The notes below the pieces were generated by a model that worked only from the letters and a program-made list of their open reading frames with translations, was not told the origin of the DNA and did no database searches. From positions 1,612,001 to 1,676,000 of the forward strand of contig NZ_VLPK01000001.1 of the NCBI RefSeq assembly GCF_007558865.1: a stretch of DNA of 64,000 nt, given 5' to 3'. Positions 12,159-20,442 of this stretch are shown here, in pieces. Within the stretch, counting starts at the first letter, position 1. Each line of letters starts with the position of its first letter. The position numbers and the translations under genes are program-made. The stretch comes from Mucilaginibacter corticis. GTDB taxonomy: Bacteria > Bacteroidota > Bacteroidia > Sphingobacteriales > Sphingobacteriaceae.

Positions 12159-12484
12159 CCTTCTGTCACAAGATCGGTGCCGCGGATATCGTCGGCCAGG
12201 TCTTCAAACAGGCTGTTTAATATTGATTCGACAGTGAGCGAGTTAACATCGTCCACATAATGCTCGTTGCGTGTTATCCAGAGTTCTTGCCCTTTTATTT
12301 CTAAACGGAAAAGCGTGCCTTCATAAATTTCGGGCTGTGAGATCTCTACAGCATCACCTGCTTTCTCAATTTTAAAACTAATAGCTTCCTGGCGTTGTTC
12401 TTTGAACAGTGGATTTAATTTTTGCGTTAAATGCGCCAATAATTCATCCGGGTTAATGCGTGTATGCAGGGTTATTACTTTCAT
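12155..12484 (-). CDS. Hypothetical protein
   Basis: This 109-residue acidic protein has no signal peptide or membrane segment. Predicted helices at 12-32 (DELLAHLTQKLNPLF) and 82-100 (TVESILNSLFEDLADDI) flank a beta-rich middle with FRLEIKGQELWITRN. I do not recognise the family. It stands alone, with its start facing the aldo/keto reductase gene across a repeat-bearing gap. The codon pattern is like its neighbours, so a real small cytosolic protein is likely. Confidence 0.7.
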   Translation of the reverse strand: MKVITLHTRINPDELLAHLTQKLNPLFKEQRQEAISFKIEKAGDAVEISQPEIYEGTLFRLEIKGQELWITRNEHYVDDVNSLTVESILNSLFEDLADDIRGTDLVTEG

Positions 12485-12526
12485 ACATAAATTACAATTG
12501 AAGTGAGTTATTGTTTAAATAAGAGG

Positions 12527-12600
12527 GTGTCATTCTGAGCCCGTCGAAGAATGCGCGTAAAGGCCATTGCCCGCCATGGTTCGACAAGCTCACCATGACA
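12527..12600. repeat. TGTCAT-ended inverted repeat at a divergent gene pair
   Basis: The element starts GTGTCATTCTGAGCCCGTCG and ends GGTTCGACAAGCTCACCATG followed by ACA, so its ends are inverted copies. The centre holds GCGTAAAGGCC-TTGCCC. A second copy at 57743-57816 has the same ends and the same central block. Both copies lie between divergently transcribed genes. Confidence 0.75.
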
Positions 12601-12666
12601 GCCCGCGTTTAGGGATTTAATAATCACGATATAAATTAATAGGTTTGTTAAAATATCAACAGCAAT

Positions 12667-13689
12667 ATGAACTACAAATTACTGGGCCGGTCGGGCCTCA
12701 AGGTTTCAGAATTATGTTTGGGTACCATGGGCTTTGGCACAGAAGCCGGCTGGGGTGCCGATAAGAAAACCAGTTTTGAAATTATGGATGCCTTCGCTAA
12801 CGCGGGCGGCAACTTTTTAGATACAGCCAATATTTATAAACTGGGCACCAGCGAAAAGATCATAGGCGAATATGTGCAGAACCACGACCGCGATTATTTT
12901 GTACTGGCCACCAAATATTCTTTAAAAGATAATATAACCAACCCTAACGCATCCGGCAATAACCGTAAAAATATGATGCGCAGTGTTGAAGAAAGCCTGC
13001 GTCGTTTAAAGACCGATTTTATTGACGTGTTGTACCTGCATATATGGGACGATATTACCCCGATAGACGAAGTTTTACGCGCGATGGACGACCTGATCCG
13101 CCAGGGCAAGGTAAACTATGCTGCCATAAGCGATACCCCTGCATGGGTGGTAGCCAAAGGCAACACACTTGCCGAACTGATGGGCTGGAGCCAGTTTATT
13201 GCTCTGCAGGTTGAGTACAGCCTGATACAGCGTACCCCCGAGCGCGAACTGATCCCGATGGCTAAACATTACGGCATGACGGTTACACCCTGGGCGCCAT
13301 TGGGCGGTGGTGTGCTAAGCGGTAAATATCTGCGTGGCGAACAAGGGCGTGTAAAACCGGAAAGCAACCGTTTAAATGAACATAACGTAAACATCACCAA
13401 AACGGTGGTAGCCATAGCCGATGAGTTGGGCGTATCTGCCAGTCATGTTGCCTTGCAATGGGCCATGAGCCAGGGATTTTCGTCAATACCTATTATAGGG
13501 GCTACCAAGGTTAGCCAGTTGGAGGATAATTTAAAAACTATTGACGTTACGCTAAGCGATGCGCATTTGCAAAAGCTGGATGAAGTATCGAAAATAAACC
13601 TCGGTTTCCCGGGCGAGTTTTTCAGGGAGGATGCGGTAAAGATGAACTCGTTTGGCGGGTTTTATGATAAAGTAGAGAAACGTAAATAA
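12667..13689 (+). CDS. Aldo/keto reductase
   Basis: This 340-residue protein is an NADPH-dependent aldo/keto reductase, a (beta/alpha)8 barrel that reduces aldehydes or ketones or runs the reverse reaction. The catalytic tetrad is in place: D52 and Y57 in LDTANIY, K83 in LATKYS and H125 in YLHIWD. The C-terminal cofactor-binding block SSIPIIGATKVSQLEDNL is also present. It resembles the YajO/PdxI-like branch, but the substrate cannot be read from sequence. It probably shares a transcript with the next gene 7 bp downstream. Confidence 0.93.
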   Translation: MNYKLLGRSGLKVSELCLGTMGFGTEAGWGADKKTSFEIMDAFANAGGNFLDTANIYKLGTSEKIIGEYVQNHDRDYFVLATKYSLKDNITNPNASGNNRKNMMRSVEESLRRLKTDFIDVLYLHIWDDITPIDEVLRAMDDLIRQGKVNYAAISDTPAWVVAKGNTLAELMGWSQFIALQVEYSLIQRTPERELIPMAKHYGMTVTPWAPLGGGVLSGKYLRGEQGRVKPESNRLNEHNVNITKTVVAIADELGVSASHVALQWAMSQGFSSIPIIGATKVSQLEDNLKTIDVTLSDAHLQKLDEVSKINLGFPGEFFREDAVKMNSFGGFYDKVEKRK

Positions 13690-13696
13690 TCAGGTT

Positions 13697-14419
13697 ATGA
13701 AGAAGGTCTTTTTTACAGGGATGCTGCTCATTCTGGCCATGTTTAATTGTATGGCGCAAGCCGATAGTTCGGCCAGGGCAAAGCAGATCATGAAAATTGA
13801 GCAGCAGTTAATGAGTGCTATGCCGGGTAACAAAAGCCCCTGGCTTAAATATCTTGATGATAAATGGTATATAGTAACCGAGGACGGCAAGGGTTACAAT
13901 AAAACCAATTTCCTGAAAACATTTGCGCCGTTTCAGGACGGTTTTTCCGGCAAAATAAAAGTTATCAAGCCGGTATTTACCTTTTATGATAAAACGGCCA
14001 TTATACATTTTGTGGCCGACGAACGCGAAAGCATTTATGGCCAGGATATGCGCACAACTTATGCGGTAGCCGATACCTGGTATTTTGGCGATAACGGTTG
14101 GAAAATGATAGCCTCGCAGATCTTCGAAGTGCCGCAGTTACCCAAGCCGGTAAAGCTTAATGCTACTATTCTGAAAAATTATGTGGGTACGTATAACCTG
14201 TCGGGTAAAAAGACGGCGGTGATCAGTCAGAAAAATGACTCGCTGTATGTTCAGAAAAATATGGGTAAGCCTGAAGCTTTATTCCCCGAAACCCCAACGG
14301 TATTTTTCAGGAAGAGCGATACCCGCGGACGCACACTGTTTGTAAAAAACAAAAAGGGCGATGTACTGATGCTGGAGCGCAGAAACGGCAACGACCTGCT
14401 TTGGAAAAGAACTAAATAG
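13697..14419 (+). CDS. Secreted NTF2-like (DUF4440-type) protein
   Basis: The 240-residue product begins with a signal peptide (MKKVFFTGMLLILAMFNCMA) and is likely periplasmic or lipid-anchored at C18 if the weak lipobox is used. Residues about 35-145 look like a SnoaL/NTF2-like domain (DUF4440 type), with DTWYFGDNGWKMIASQI near its end. Residues 150-240 form a beta-rich domain starting LKNYVGTYNLSG, like the DUF3471-type tail of many secreted Bacteroidota proteins. It follows the aldo/keto reductase by 7 bp. No enzymatic residue set is evident. Confidence 0.75.
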   Translation: MKKVFFTGMLLILAMFNCMAQADSSARAKQIMKIEQQLMSAMPGNKSPWLKYLDDKWYIVTEDGKGYNKTNFLKTFAPFQDGFSGKIKVIKPVFTFYDKTAIIHFVADERESIYGQDMRTTYAVADTWYFGDNGWKMIASQIFEVPQLPKPVKLNATILKNYVGTYNLSGKKTAVISQKNDSLYVQKNMGKPEALFPETPTVFFRKSDTRGRTLFVKNKKGDVLMLERRNGNDLLWKRTK

Positions 14420-14428
14420 CAATAGCTA

Positions 14429-15445
14429 TTATGCTCTTGCCATTTTCTCTAATGCGTCAATAAAGGTTGGCGAATCATTAAGGCTCTCCACCAGTTGTAC
14501 ATGCTCACCGCCCTGGGCTTTAAACTCGCCGCCGTATTCTTCTGTAACCTCGTAAACGGTTTCCAGGCAATCGGCAACAAAGGCGGGGCAAAATACCAAC
14601 AGGCGTTTTTTACCTTCTTTGGCCAGTTCTTCAATCACCTTACTGGTGTAGGGCTGCACCCATGGGTCATTGCCCAGGCGCGATTGAAAGCACACGGTGT
14701 ATTTTTCCTTCGGCAGGCCCATTTTTTCGGCAATTAACCGTGCCGTATCATAGGATTGAGCCGAGTAGCAAAATTTGTTGGTATCGTTCAACGTATCGCA
14801 ACAGCCATCAACTTTAAGGCAGTAGTTGTGCGTATGATCACATTTTTGGATCTGCCTTTGCGGTAAGCCATGGAAGCTGAACAAAATATGATCGTAAGTT
14901 TCGGGCTGGTATTTTTGCGCGTTGTTGGCAAAGGTTTCGATCATTAGCTCATCATCATGGAATGAATTAACGAAAGATATATTAGGGATGGTTTGCCAGC
15001 CTTTTACCAGTTCCATCACTTTTTCCTGAACAGAGCCGGTACTTGCCGAAGCATATTGCGGGAACAAGGGGATAACTTTGATGTCGCTTACCAAAGCATC
15101 TTTTAAGCGCTGCAAAGCCGACTCGATAGACGGGCTCTGGTAACGCATGGCCAGCTCAACCTGGTATTCGTCGCCCAGGCGTTGTTGTAATGCCTGGTGC
15201 TGTAATTTGCTGTAATGCAGCAAAGGCGAGCCGGTTTCTTTATCCCAAATAGCCTGATAAAGTTTGGCTGATTTTGGCGCTCGGAAAGGAACAATGATCC
15301 CCTGAACTAAAACAGTACGCACAAACGGGTTAACATCAATAACCCTTGCGTCCATTAAAAATTCGTTTAAATATTTCCTTACATCAGCAGTACTCGGGCT
15401 ATCAGGCGTACCAAGGTTAACCAGTAAAATTCCTTTTTTCGACAT
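14429..15445 (-). CDS. hemH: Ferrochelatase
   Basis: The 338-residue protein inserts Fe2+ into protoporphyrin IX (or coproporphyrin), the last chemical step of haem synthesis. The N terminus KKGILLVNLGTPDSP, the catalytic histidine in SFHGLPQRQ and the glutamate in CLETVYEVTEEYGGEF are all family hallmarks. The cysteines in the KCDHTHNYCLKVDGCC region recall those of [2Fe-2S]-type or metal-binding variants, though that is tentative. The ATG at 15445 is preferred over one six codons upstream because homologues begin at MSKKGILL. It converges with 13697-14419, leaving only 9 bp between stops. Confidence 0.95.
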   Translation of the reverse strand: MSKKGILLVNLGTPDSPSTADVRKYLNEFLMDARVIDVNPFVRTVLVQGIIVPFRAPKSAKLYQAIWDKETGSPLLHYSKLQHQALQQRLGDEYQVELAMRYQSPSIESALQRLKDALVSDIKVIPLFPQYASASTGSVQEKVMELVKGWQTIPNISFVNSFHDDELMIETFANNAQKYQPETYDHILFSFHGLPQRQIQKCDHTHNYCLKVDGCCDTLNDTNKFCYSAQSYDTARLIAEKMGLPKEKYTVCFQSRLGNDPWVQPYTSKVIEELAKEGKKRLLVFCPAFVADCLETVYEVTEEYGGEFKAQGGEHVQLVESLNDSPTFIDALEKMARA

Positions 15446-15464
15446 CGGCAGCAAAAATAACAAA

Positions 15465-15637
15465 AAACCCCCTAACCCCCTAAAGGGGGAATTTATTTAC
15501 AAATAGATTAAAAAAGGAATTAGCAATGTCAAGTGAAATATTTATCAATGAAATAGTAGGCTCAGCGCCGACGGCTCATACATTTTGTAAAAAAAATGGC
15601 GTTTCAGAAACTCCCCCTTCAGGGGGCAGGGGGGCTA
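15465..15637. repeat. C-rich inverted repeat between ispH and hemH
   Basis: CCCCCTAACCCCCTAAAGGG near 15466 is an approximate inverted copy of the block near 15610-15637 containing ACTCCCCCTTCAGGGGGCAG. The two arms are about 27 bases each and enclose about 120 bases with no gene. It sits after the ispH stop codon and before the hemH start on the same strand. It is the same family as the repeat at 12075-12158. Confidence 0.65.
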
Positions 15638-16486
15638 ATACGTTTCCAGCTCGGCCTTAACCTGTTCCATCAGCCACATTGGGGTGGATGTAGCGCCGGC
15701 TATACCAACCGTATCGCCGGGGGCAAACATGCCGGGCTCAACTTCATCGGTTGATGATACGAAGAATGTATTGGGGTTATGCTTGCGGCAAACTTCAAAC
15801 AATACTTTTCCGTTTGATGATTTTTTGCCGGACACAAAAACGATCTTGTCGAAACTTTTTGCAAAAACGGGCAGATCCTTGTCGCGGTTTGATACCTGGC
15901 GACAAATGGTATCGTTGGCGTTAAGTTCATAGCCGCGCGCGGTAAGCTCGTCCTTTACCTTGTAAAACTTCTCCATGCTTTTGGTGGTTTGGCTGTACAG
16001 GGTAATGTTTTTTGGCAGCTCTATATCATCCAGTTCGGCAAGGTCGGCAAAAACTACGGCCTCGTTATTGGTTTGTCCCTGCAGGCCTATCACTTCGGCA
16101 TGGCCGTGCTTGCCAAATATCAATATCTTCTCTTTAGCGTCGAACGATGTTTTTATGCGGTTCTGCAATTTTAATACTACCGGGCATGAGGCATCAATTA
16201 AAGTAATATTGTTGGCTAACGCGGTGCGGTAAGTATCGGGTGCCTCGCCGTGCGCGCGGATCAGCACTTTTTCATTATGGATGTTTTTCAGATCCTCATG
16301 ATCGATAATGCGCAGGCCCTGTGCTTTAAGCCTTTCTACCTCTTCCTCGTTATGTACAATATCACCAAGGCAGTACAGGTAGCCGTCTTCGCTCAGGATA
16401 TCTTCGGCCATGTCAATAGCATAAACAACCCCGAAGCAAAATCCCGAGTCTTTATCGATAGTAACCTTTAATTGATACGCGCCCAT
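15635..16486 (-). CDS. ispH: 4-hydroxy-3-methylbut-2-enyl diphosphate reductase
   Basis: This 283-residue iron-sulfur enzyme performs the last step of the MEP pathway, making IPP and DMAPP. The three cluster ligands are C17 (SGFCFGV), C101 (DASCPVV) and C195 (NDTICRQVSNR). The substrate-binding histidines sit in IVHNEEEV (H45), IRAHGE (H79) and GKHGHAEVIG (H129), with the acid-base Glu in the following block. The C terminus IAGATSTPMWL is typical. It lies 31 bp after the CruF-like gene, so isoprenoid supply may be co-transcribed with the pigment genes upstream. Confidence 0.96.
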   Translation of the reverse strand: MGAYQLKVTIDKDSGFCFGVVYAIDMAEDILSEDGYLYCLGDIVHNEEEVERLKAQGLRIIDHEDLKNIHNEKVLIRAHGEAPDTYRTALANNITLIDASCPVVLKLQNRIKTSFDAKEKILIFGKHGHAEVIGLQGQTNNEAVVFADLAELDDIELPKNITLYSQTTKSMEKFYKVKDELTARGYELNANDTICRQVSNRDKDLPVFAKSFDKIVFVSGKKSSNGKVLFEVCRKHNPNTFFVSSTDEVEPGMFAPGDTVGIAGATSTPMWLMEQVKAELETY

Positions 16487-16517
16487 TGTGTTGCAAATTT
16501 ACGGCATTAGTATGGTT

Positions 16518-17162
16518 TTATTGCAAGGCCGCAAAAAATATAAATTGACATACCAGCAATGTTGGCCCCGCGATGCCCTGTTTCTTAAAGTTAAACTTTT
16601 CGAACACAAAAAGCAAGGCAACACTTGTAATAAACCAGCACCCGTAATTTTGAACCGGGACATAATTGCCGGCCCAATGCCAGTAATTTAACCGAATAGC
16701 CACAGGTTCTATAAAATAATCAAGCATAACCAATACCAATGCCCCAAGTATTATACGTATCCACATAGACTTGATGCGCGAATGTTGTAAAGAAACTCCT
16801 GCTGAATAGATCAGCAAAAACCAATTGATCCCCATAATTAAAGGGATACCCGAAAAGCTTACACCAAGTGTAGGGCCATAGGTATAACTGCCAAAAAGCT
16901 GACTGGTATTTACACCGATCCACTCCAAAGCAAATCCTGCGAAAAATAGCAATACAAAAAAATAAATGATCTTGCTGCCAAACTGGTTATGGCTAAAAAA
17001 CAACACCACCGTCATTAGCAATAAATGAAACGGAACCAGCAACAGGAACAGCGGTTTGCTTACCAACAGGTATAAGCCAACCAGGCCCACCGCGTGAAAC
17101 AGGATGATCAGCCTGACAGCTATGATATTGCGTCGCCGGATTATATTTTTCGGCCTTTCCAT
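16518..17162 (-). CDS. CruF-like carotenoid biosynthesis protein (DUF422)
   Basis: About 214 residues with six or seven membrane segments. The block FAGFALEWIGVNTSQLFGSY, followed by YGPTLG and GIPLIMGINWFLL, is characteristic of the CruF/DUF422 family. CruF members hydrate the psi end of carotenoids at C-1',2'. The start MERPKNIIRRRN at 17162 is chosen because it precedes the first membrane helix and overlaps the preceding gene by only 22 bases; a longer form would overlap by over 100. It follows a glycosyltransferase gene, as in the cruF-cruG arrangement described in cyanobacteria. The carotenoid role is inferred from the family. Confidence 0.85.
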   Translation of the reverse strand: MERPKNIIRRRNIIAVRLIILFHAVGLVGLYLLVSKPLFLLLVPFHLLLMTVVLFFSHNQFGSKIIYFFVLLFFAGFALEWIGVNTSQLFGSYTYGPTLGVSFSGIPLIMGINWFLLIYSAGVSLQHSRIKSMWIRIILGALVLVMLDYFIEPVAIRLNYWHWAGNYVPVQNYGCWFITSVALLFVFEKFNFKKQGIAGPTLLVCQFIFFAALQ

Positions 17163-18229
17163 GTCATGGTTTTGGTTAAAAATCTTTGTATAGCTAAAAA
17201 TGCCACCACGGTAAGGCTGAACATTTGCGCCGGGTGCAGCGCGATATTGTACCATGCGTTTTGCCCGGCCGACAGCGATATCATAACCCGGGTAAGCACT
17301 ATTAATCCGAACATAAATAATATCAGCTGCAGGTTAAGTGTCATGATCACGATCATGGGCCCGCCGATGATCAGCAGGATATAAATTAAGAACCACAGGA
17401 CATTGTAGTTAAACGCGGCAAGGAAATTTTTGCTGAAACCGTTTATCGCGTCATTGTAGTTTTTATACATGCGGCAGTTGATCATTCCGTTGGCCAGCAG
17501 CGCTTCGCCGGTATAGCCTTTGGCTTTTACCAGCCGCATGATCTCCACATCCTCAACCACTTTGTTTTTTACCTGCTCGTGCCATTGGTGCTTGCGGTAA
17601 ACGCAGGCATCAAACAACATAAACTGGCCGCTTGCAGCAGCTACAGTATAATTTTTAACCAGGAAAATTAAACGTAAGGGCAGTAAATTAAGCAGGATAT
17701 AGTGCATTAGGGGCACTACCAGTTTTTCGCCGGTGGTGACCATTTGCTGGTTGGCAAACAGGCTTAATAAGCCCAGCTTGTTTACATACATGCGGTGTAC
17801 GGCACTATTGATGAGGCCAACACTTATGTTTTCATCTGCATCAATAAACAGCAGGAAGTTTCCTTTTGCCTGCGCTGCCAACTGGTAGCAGGCGTAATTT
17901 TTACCCAACCAGTCATGCGGCAGTTCCTCGCCTTTTATAACACTGAAGTTTGCATTTTTCTCTGCAAAAGCGGTACAGATTTTATAAGTATCGTCGGTCG
18001 ATCCATCATCTAAGATCAGTACTTCATAATGCTGATAGTCCTGGTCTTTGATGGACTGCAGCAGTGATAGAATATTGTCGGCCTCATTACGCACCGGTAT
18101 CAATATCGATACCAGGTCTGTATAAGGCCGGTTTACGCGCCGTAATTTCGGATCAGAAATAAAATTGAACAGCGTTACCACAAACCTCAGAATGATAAAA
18201 AAGAAAGTAACGGCAATGGTAATGATCAC
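17141..18229 (-). CDS. Family 2 glycosyltransferase, membrane-bound
   Basis: The 362-residue protein has an N-terminal membrane helix (2-24), a GT-A catalytic domain (about 38-260) and three C-terminal helices (about 275-350). Key motifs are LIPVRNEADN near 44, LDDGST at 73-78, LFIDADENIS at 127-136 (the DxD site) and VVEDVEIMRLVKAKG near 225. The start is GTG and overlaps the upstream TAG by one base (TAGTG), so translation is coupled. With CruF next to it, a CruC/CruG-type role adding sugar to a carotenoid is plausible; a glycolipid acceptor is the alternative. Confidence 0.88.
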   Translation of the reverse strand: MIITIAVTFFFIILRFVVTLFNFISDPKLRRVNRPYTDLVSILIPVRNEADNILSLLQSIKDQDYQHYEVLILDDGSTDDTYKICTAFAEKNANFSVIKGEELPHDWLGKNYACYQLAAQAKGNFLLFIDADENISVGLINSAVHRMYVNKLGLLSLFANQQMVTTGEKLVVPLMHYILLNLLPLRLIFLVKNYTVAAASGQFMLFDACVYRKHQWHEQVKNKVVEDVEIMRLVKAKGYTGEALLANGMINCRMYKNYNDAINGFSKNFLAAFNYNVLWFLIYILLIIGGPMIVIMTLNLQLILFMFGLIVLTRVMISLSAGQNAWYNIALHPAQMFSLTVVAFLAIQRFLTKTMTWKGRKI

Positions 18230-18852
18230 TATTTAACTATTTGTATTTGTTGTTGACGGCTTTTTGTATAATGTTGCTGGTAAGCCTGCTGTAAATCTGA
18301 TATCGTATTAAAATTATTATCGGTTACAGATACTAAATGAACGTTGGCTACCGGTTTTAAATTATCAAAATTCTCCATAAAGGTAGCCGCAAAGATCAAT
18401 TGAAAATTGCCCGCCGCTTTTTTTATGACCTGTATGATACCTTTTTCAAATTCCACCTCGGTAATAAGATTAGAATACAGTTTCCCTTGCGGAAAGATAA
18501 GCACCAGGTTCTTTGGTTCACGCAATAATTCAGCTGCAAAATCAAGCGAATTAACCATGTCCCTGGTTTTTTTATTGATAGAAAAGCCGCCCGCGTATTT
18601 TAAAAAAGGTTCTTTTAACGCGGTACTCTCCAGCATCATTATATGAAACTTCTTTTTTAATAATTTACGGTTTACCCGGAATAAAATAATTGTATCCCAA
18701 ACGCTGAAATGGTTGGCTACCAATAAAACCGATTTGCTGCTGTCAACCGCTATATCATTAAAATTGATCTCTTTAAAATGGCGGATGGTTAACCAATGAA
18801 CATAAGTATGCACCATCCATTTAAAAAGCCTATTTTTTTTTGGGTAGATCAT
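18229..18852 (-). CDS. Small PlsC-type acyltransferase (copy 1)
   Basis: At 207 residues this is a short member of the glycerol-3-phosphate/lysophosphatidate acyltransferase superfamily. The HX4D catalytic motif is H48-FSVW-D53 and the third block appears as LVLIFPQGKL near 136. The usual Glu of FPEGT is replaced by Gln, as also in the neighbouring copy. It overlaps genes on both sides by one base. In this setting it may acylate a glycosylated carotenoid (as CruD does in green sulfur bacteria) or a lipid; sequence alone does not decide. Confidence 0.85.
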   Translation of the reverse strand: MIYPKKNRLFKWMVHTYVHWLTIRHFKEINFNDIAVDSSKSVLLVANHFSVWDTIILFRVNRKLLKKKFHIMMLESTALKEPFLKYAGGFSINKKTRDMVNSLDFAAELLREPKNLVLIFPQGKLYSNLITEVEFEKGIIQVIKKAAGNFQLIFAATFMENFDNLKPVANVHLVSVTDNNFNTISDLQQAYQQHYTKSRQQQIQIVK

Positions 18853-19475
18853 TAATGCGCTACATTTATTTGATCTTTTAATGCCTGATGATGGAAGGCG
18901 TTAATTTTGGCTGTTAGCTCATCAAAAGATAGCTCTCCCGCCAGACCGCAATCATACAAATGAAAAAATACGGACGGTTTCAGGCTCTCAAAATAATCTA
19001 TCAGCGCGCACGAGTAAACTATCTGGCAAGGGCCTTTAATATTTTTTATCAGCCGTTCAATACCTTTTTCAACTGCTATTTCGGTTGTATGGTTTGAGAT
19101 GAGTTGCCCCTGCGGAAATACTACCACCAGGTTTTCGCTGTCATTCAGCAAATTGGCGGCATACTGTAAAGATTTGATCATCTCGCGCGATGTCCTGTCG
19201 ATAGAAAAACCGCCGAACAGGTTAAGTAGCATCCGCTTGCGCAAATGGTCTTCCTGCATCATGATGTACAACTTGCGGTCAAGGTGCCAGTAAGCCAGGT
19301 AATTGCCCCATAAACCATCCCACCAGCTAAAATGGTTGCATAGCAATAGCACCGAATGGCCATCTTTAGGCTTAAAGGGAGTAACCACCAACCGGTTAAA
19401 GTAACTGCGCATCCTGAAACGCATATAGCGGGCAAACCAGTTGCTGAATAATGTTACGCGGCGTGCAGGTATCAT
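18852..19475 (-). CDS. Small PlsC-type acyltransferase (copy 2)
   Basis: This tandem paralogue of the next gene has the same length of 207 residues and matching motifs: H48-FSWW-D53 for HX4D and LVVVFPQGQL for block III. It is clearly related to copy 1 but diverged, so the two may handle different acceptors or acyl chains. Its ATG overlaps the hydrolase stop by four bases (ATGA), and its stop overlaps the ATG of copy 1 (TAATG). No membrane anchor is obvious beyond a basic, hydrophobic N terminus. Confidence 0.85.
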   Translation of the reverse strand: MIPARRVTLFSNWFARYMRFRMRSYFNRLVVTPFKPKDGHSVLLLCNHFSWWDGLWGNYLAYWHLDRKLYIMMQEDHLRKRMLLNLFGGFSIDRTSREMIKSLQYAANLLNDSENLVVVFPQGQLISNHTTEIAVEKGIERLIKNIKGPCQIVYSCALIDYFESLKPSVFFHLYDCGLAGELSFDELTAKINAFHHQALKDQINVAH

Positions 19476-20290
19476 GCGGGTAAATTTACTAAATAATCAT
19501 CCAACGCGGGCGTTACCAGCCAATGGCCCAAAGGTGCTTCATGTACATCGGCATCTGCCAGTAAATTAATAAAAGGCATGGCCGCCGTTTTGGGGAACAA
19601 TTGATCATGCTTGCCAAATATCAGCGTGCATTTAATTTTATGCTGATTGATGAGATGGGCTATTTTAACCACATCGGGCTTTAGCCACTTAATTAAATTT
19701 AATGTGTAATAAACGTCGAGCCGTTTTTGTTCGGTATCCATTTCGCTATAAGCAATTTTGTACAGGCTTTCGTCAATAAAATGTACTTTATACAGGCTTT
19801 TAAGCAGGGTTGGTGCCAGCCATTTGTTTTTGGTAACCCTGTTAAACAAGAATTTGCCCCAGGCTTTATTGGTTAAAATGTCAAAACCTTTGTACACCGC
19901 CAGTCCATCGGGGGCCATCAGGATCAGGTCGTCTATCAGGTCGGCATATTCTTCAACCAGTATCAGGGCTAAGTTTGCGCCAATTGAATACCCCATTACC
20001 GAAAAACGCTGACGCCCGTACAGCCTAAACCATTCTTCTACGTATTGGCGAACCATGGCTTTGGGCATACCGGCAAGGATCTGCGCTTCGGTCCAGTTAT
20101 CCAAACGGCTTTCGCCATGAAAAAAATGATCTATGCCATAAACATGGTAATCCTGTAAAACAGATTGCTTAAGTACATGAAACTGCCTGCCCGTCATACC
20201 GTAACCATGAAAAGCCAGCATGGGCTTTTTACCCTCGCCATATTCATGAAAATGCACCGTACCCAGATCAGTAATTTGTAAAAAGCCCAT
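19472..20290 (-). CDS. Alpha/beta hydrolase
   Basis: This 272-residue alpha/beta fold hydrolase has the nucleophile elbow GYSIGAN (S102), an oxyanion region LAFHGYGMTG near 25, a likely catalytic Asp in LIFGKHDQLFP and a His in APLGHWLV near the C terminus. It has no signal peptide. It is the first gene of a tightly overlapping leftward group (hydrolase, two acyltransferases, glycosyltransferase, CruF). An esterase or thioesterase acting on the same acylated product is a reasonable guess, not shown by the sequence. Confidence 0.85.
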   Translation of the reverse strand: MGFLQITDLGTVHFHEYGEGKKPMLAFHGYGMTGRQFHVLKQSVLQDYHVYGIDHFFHGESRLDNWTEAQILAGMPKAMVRQYVEEWFRLYGRQRFSVMGYSIGANLALILVEEYADLIDDLILMAPDGLAVYKGFDILTNKAWGKFLFNRVTKNKWLAPTLLKSLYKVHFIDESLYKIAYSEMDTEQKRLDVYYTLNLIKWLKPDVVKIAHLINQHKIKCTLIFGKHDQLFPKTAAMPFINLLADADVHEAPLGHWLVTPALDDYLVNLPA

Positions 20291-20322
20291 TGCGGCAATA
20301 TTAAGGATTATTGACTAAGATA

Positions 20323-20442
20323 GACTAAGATTTGTTGGATTAGCGGATGATAGGATTGAACTATAATTTTAACAGTGCTGATTATTATGATTTTATAGCG
20401 CAATAGAAATCCTAAAATCCGCTAATCCTATAAATCTTAGTC
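20323..20442. repeat. Long inverted repeat between the hydrolase and binding-protein genes
   Basis: The arms 20323-20357 and 20408-20442 are about 35 bases each and nearly exact inverted copies, sharing GACTAAGATTT, GGATTAGCGGAT and TAGGATT. The right arm covers the stop codon of the binding-protein gene at 20437. The element can form a large cruciform and may end the transcript of 20437-22059. Confidence 0.8.
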
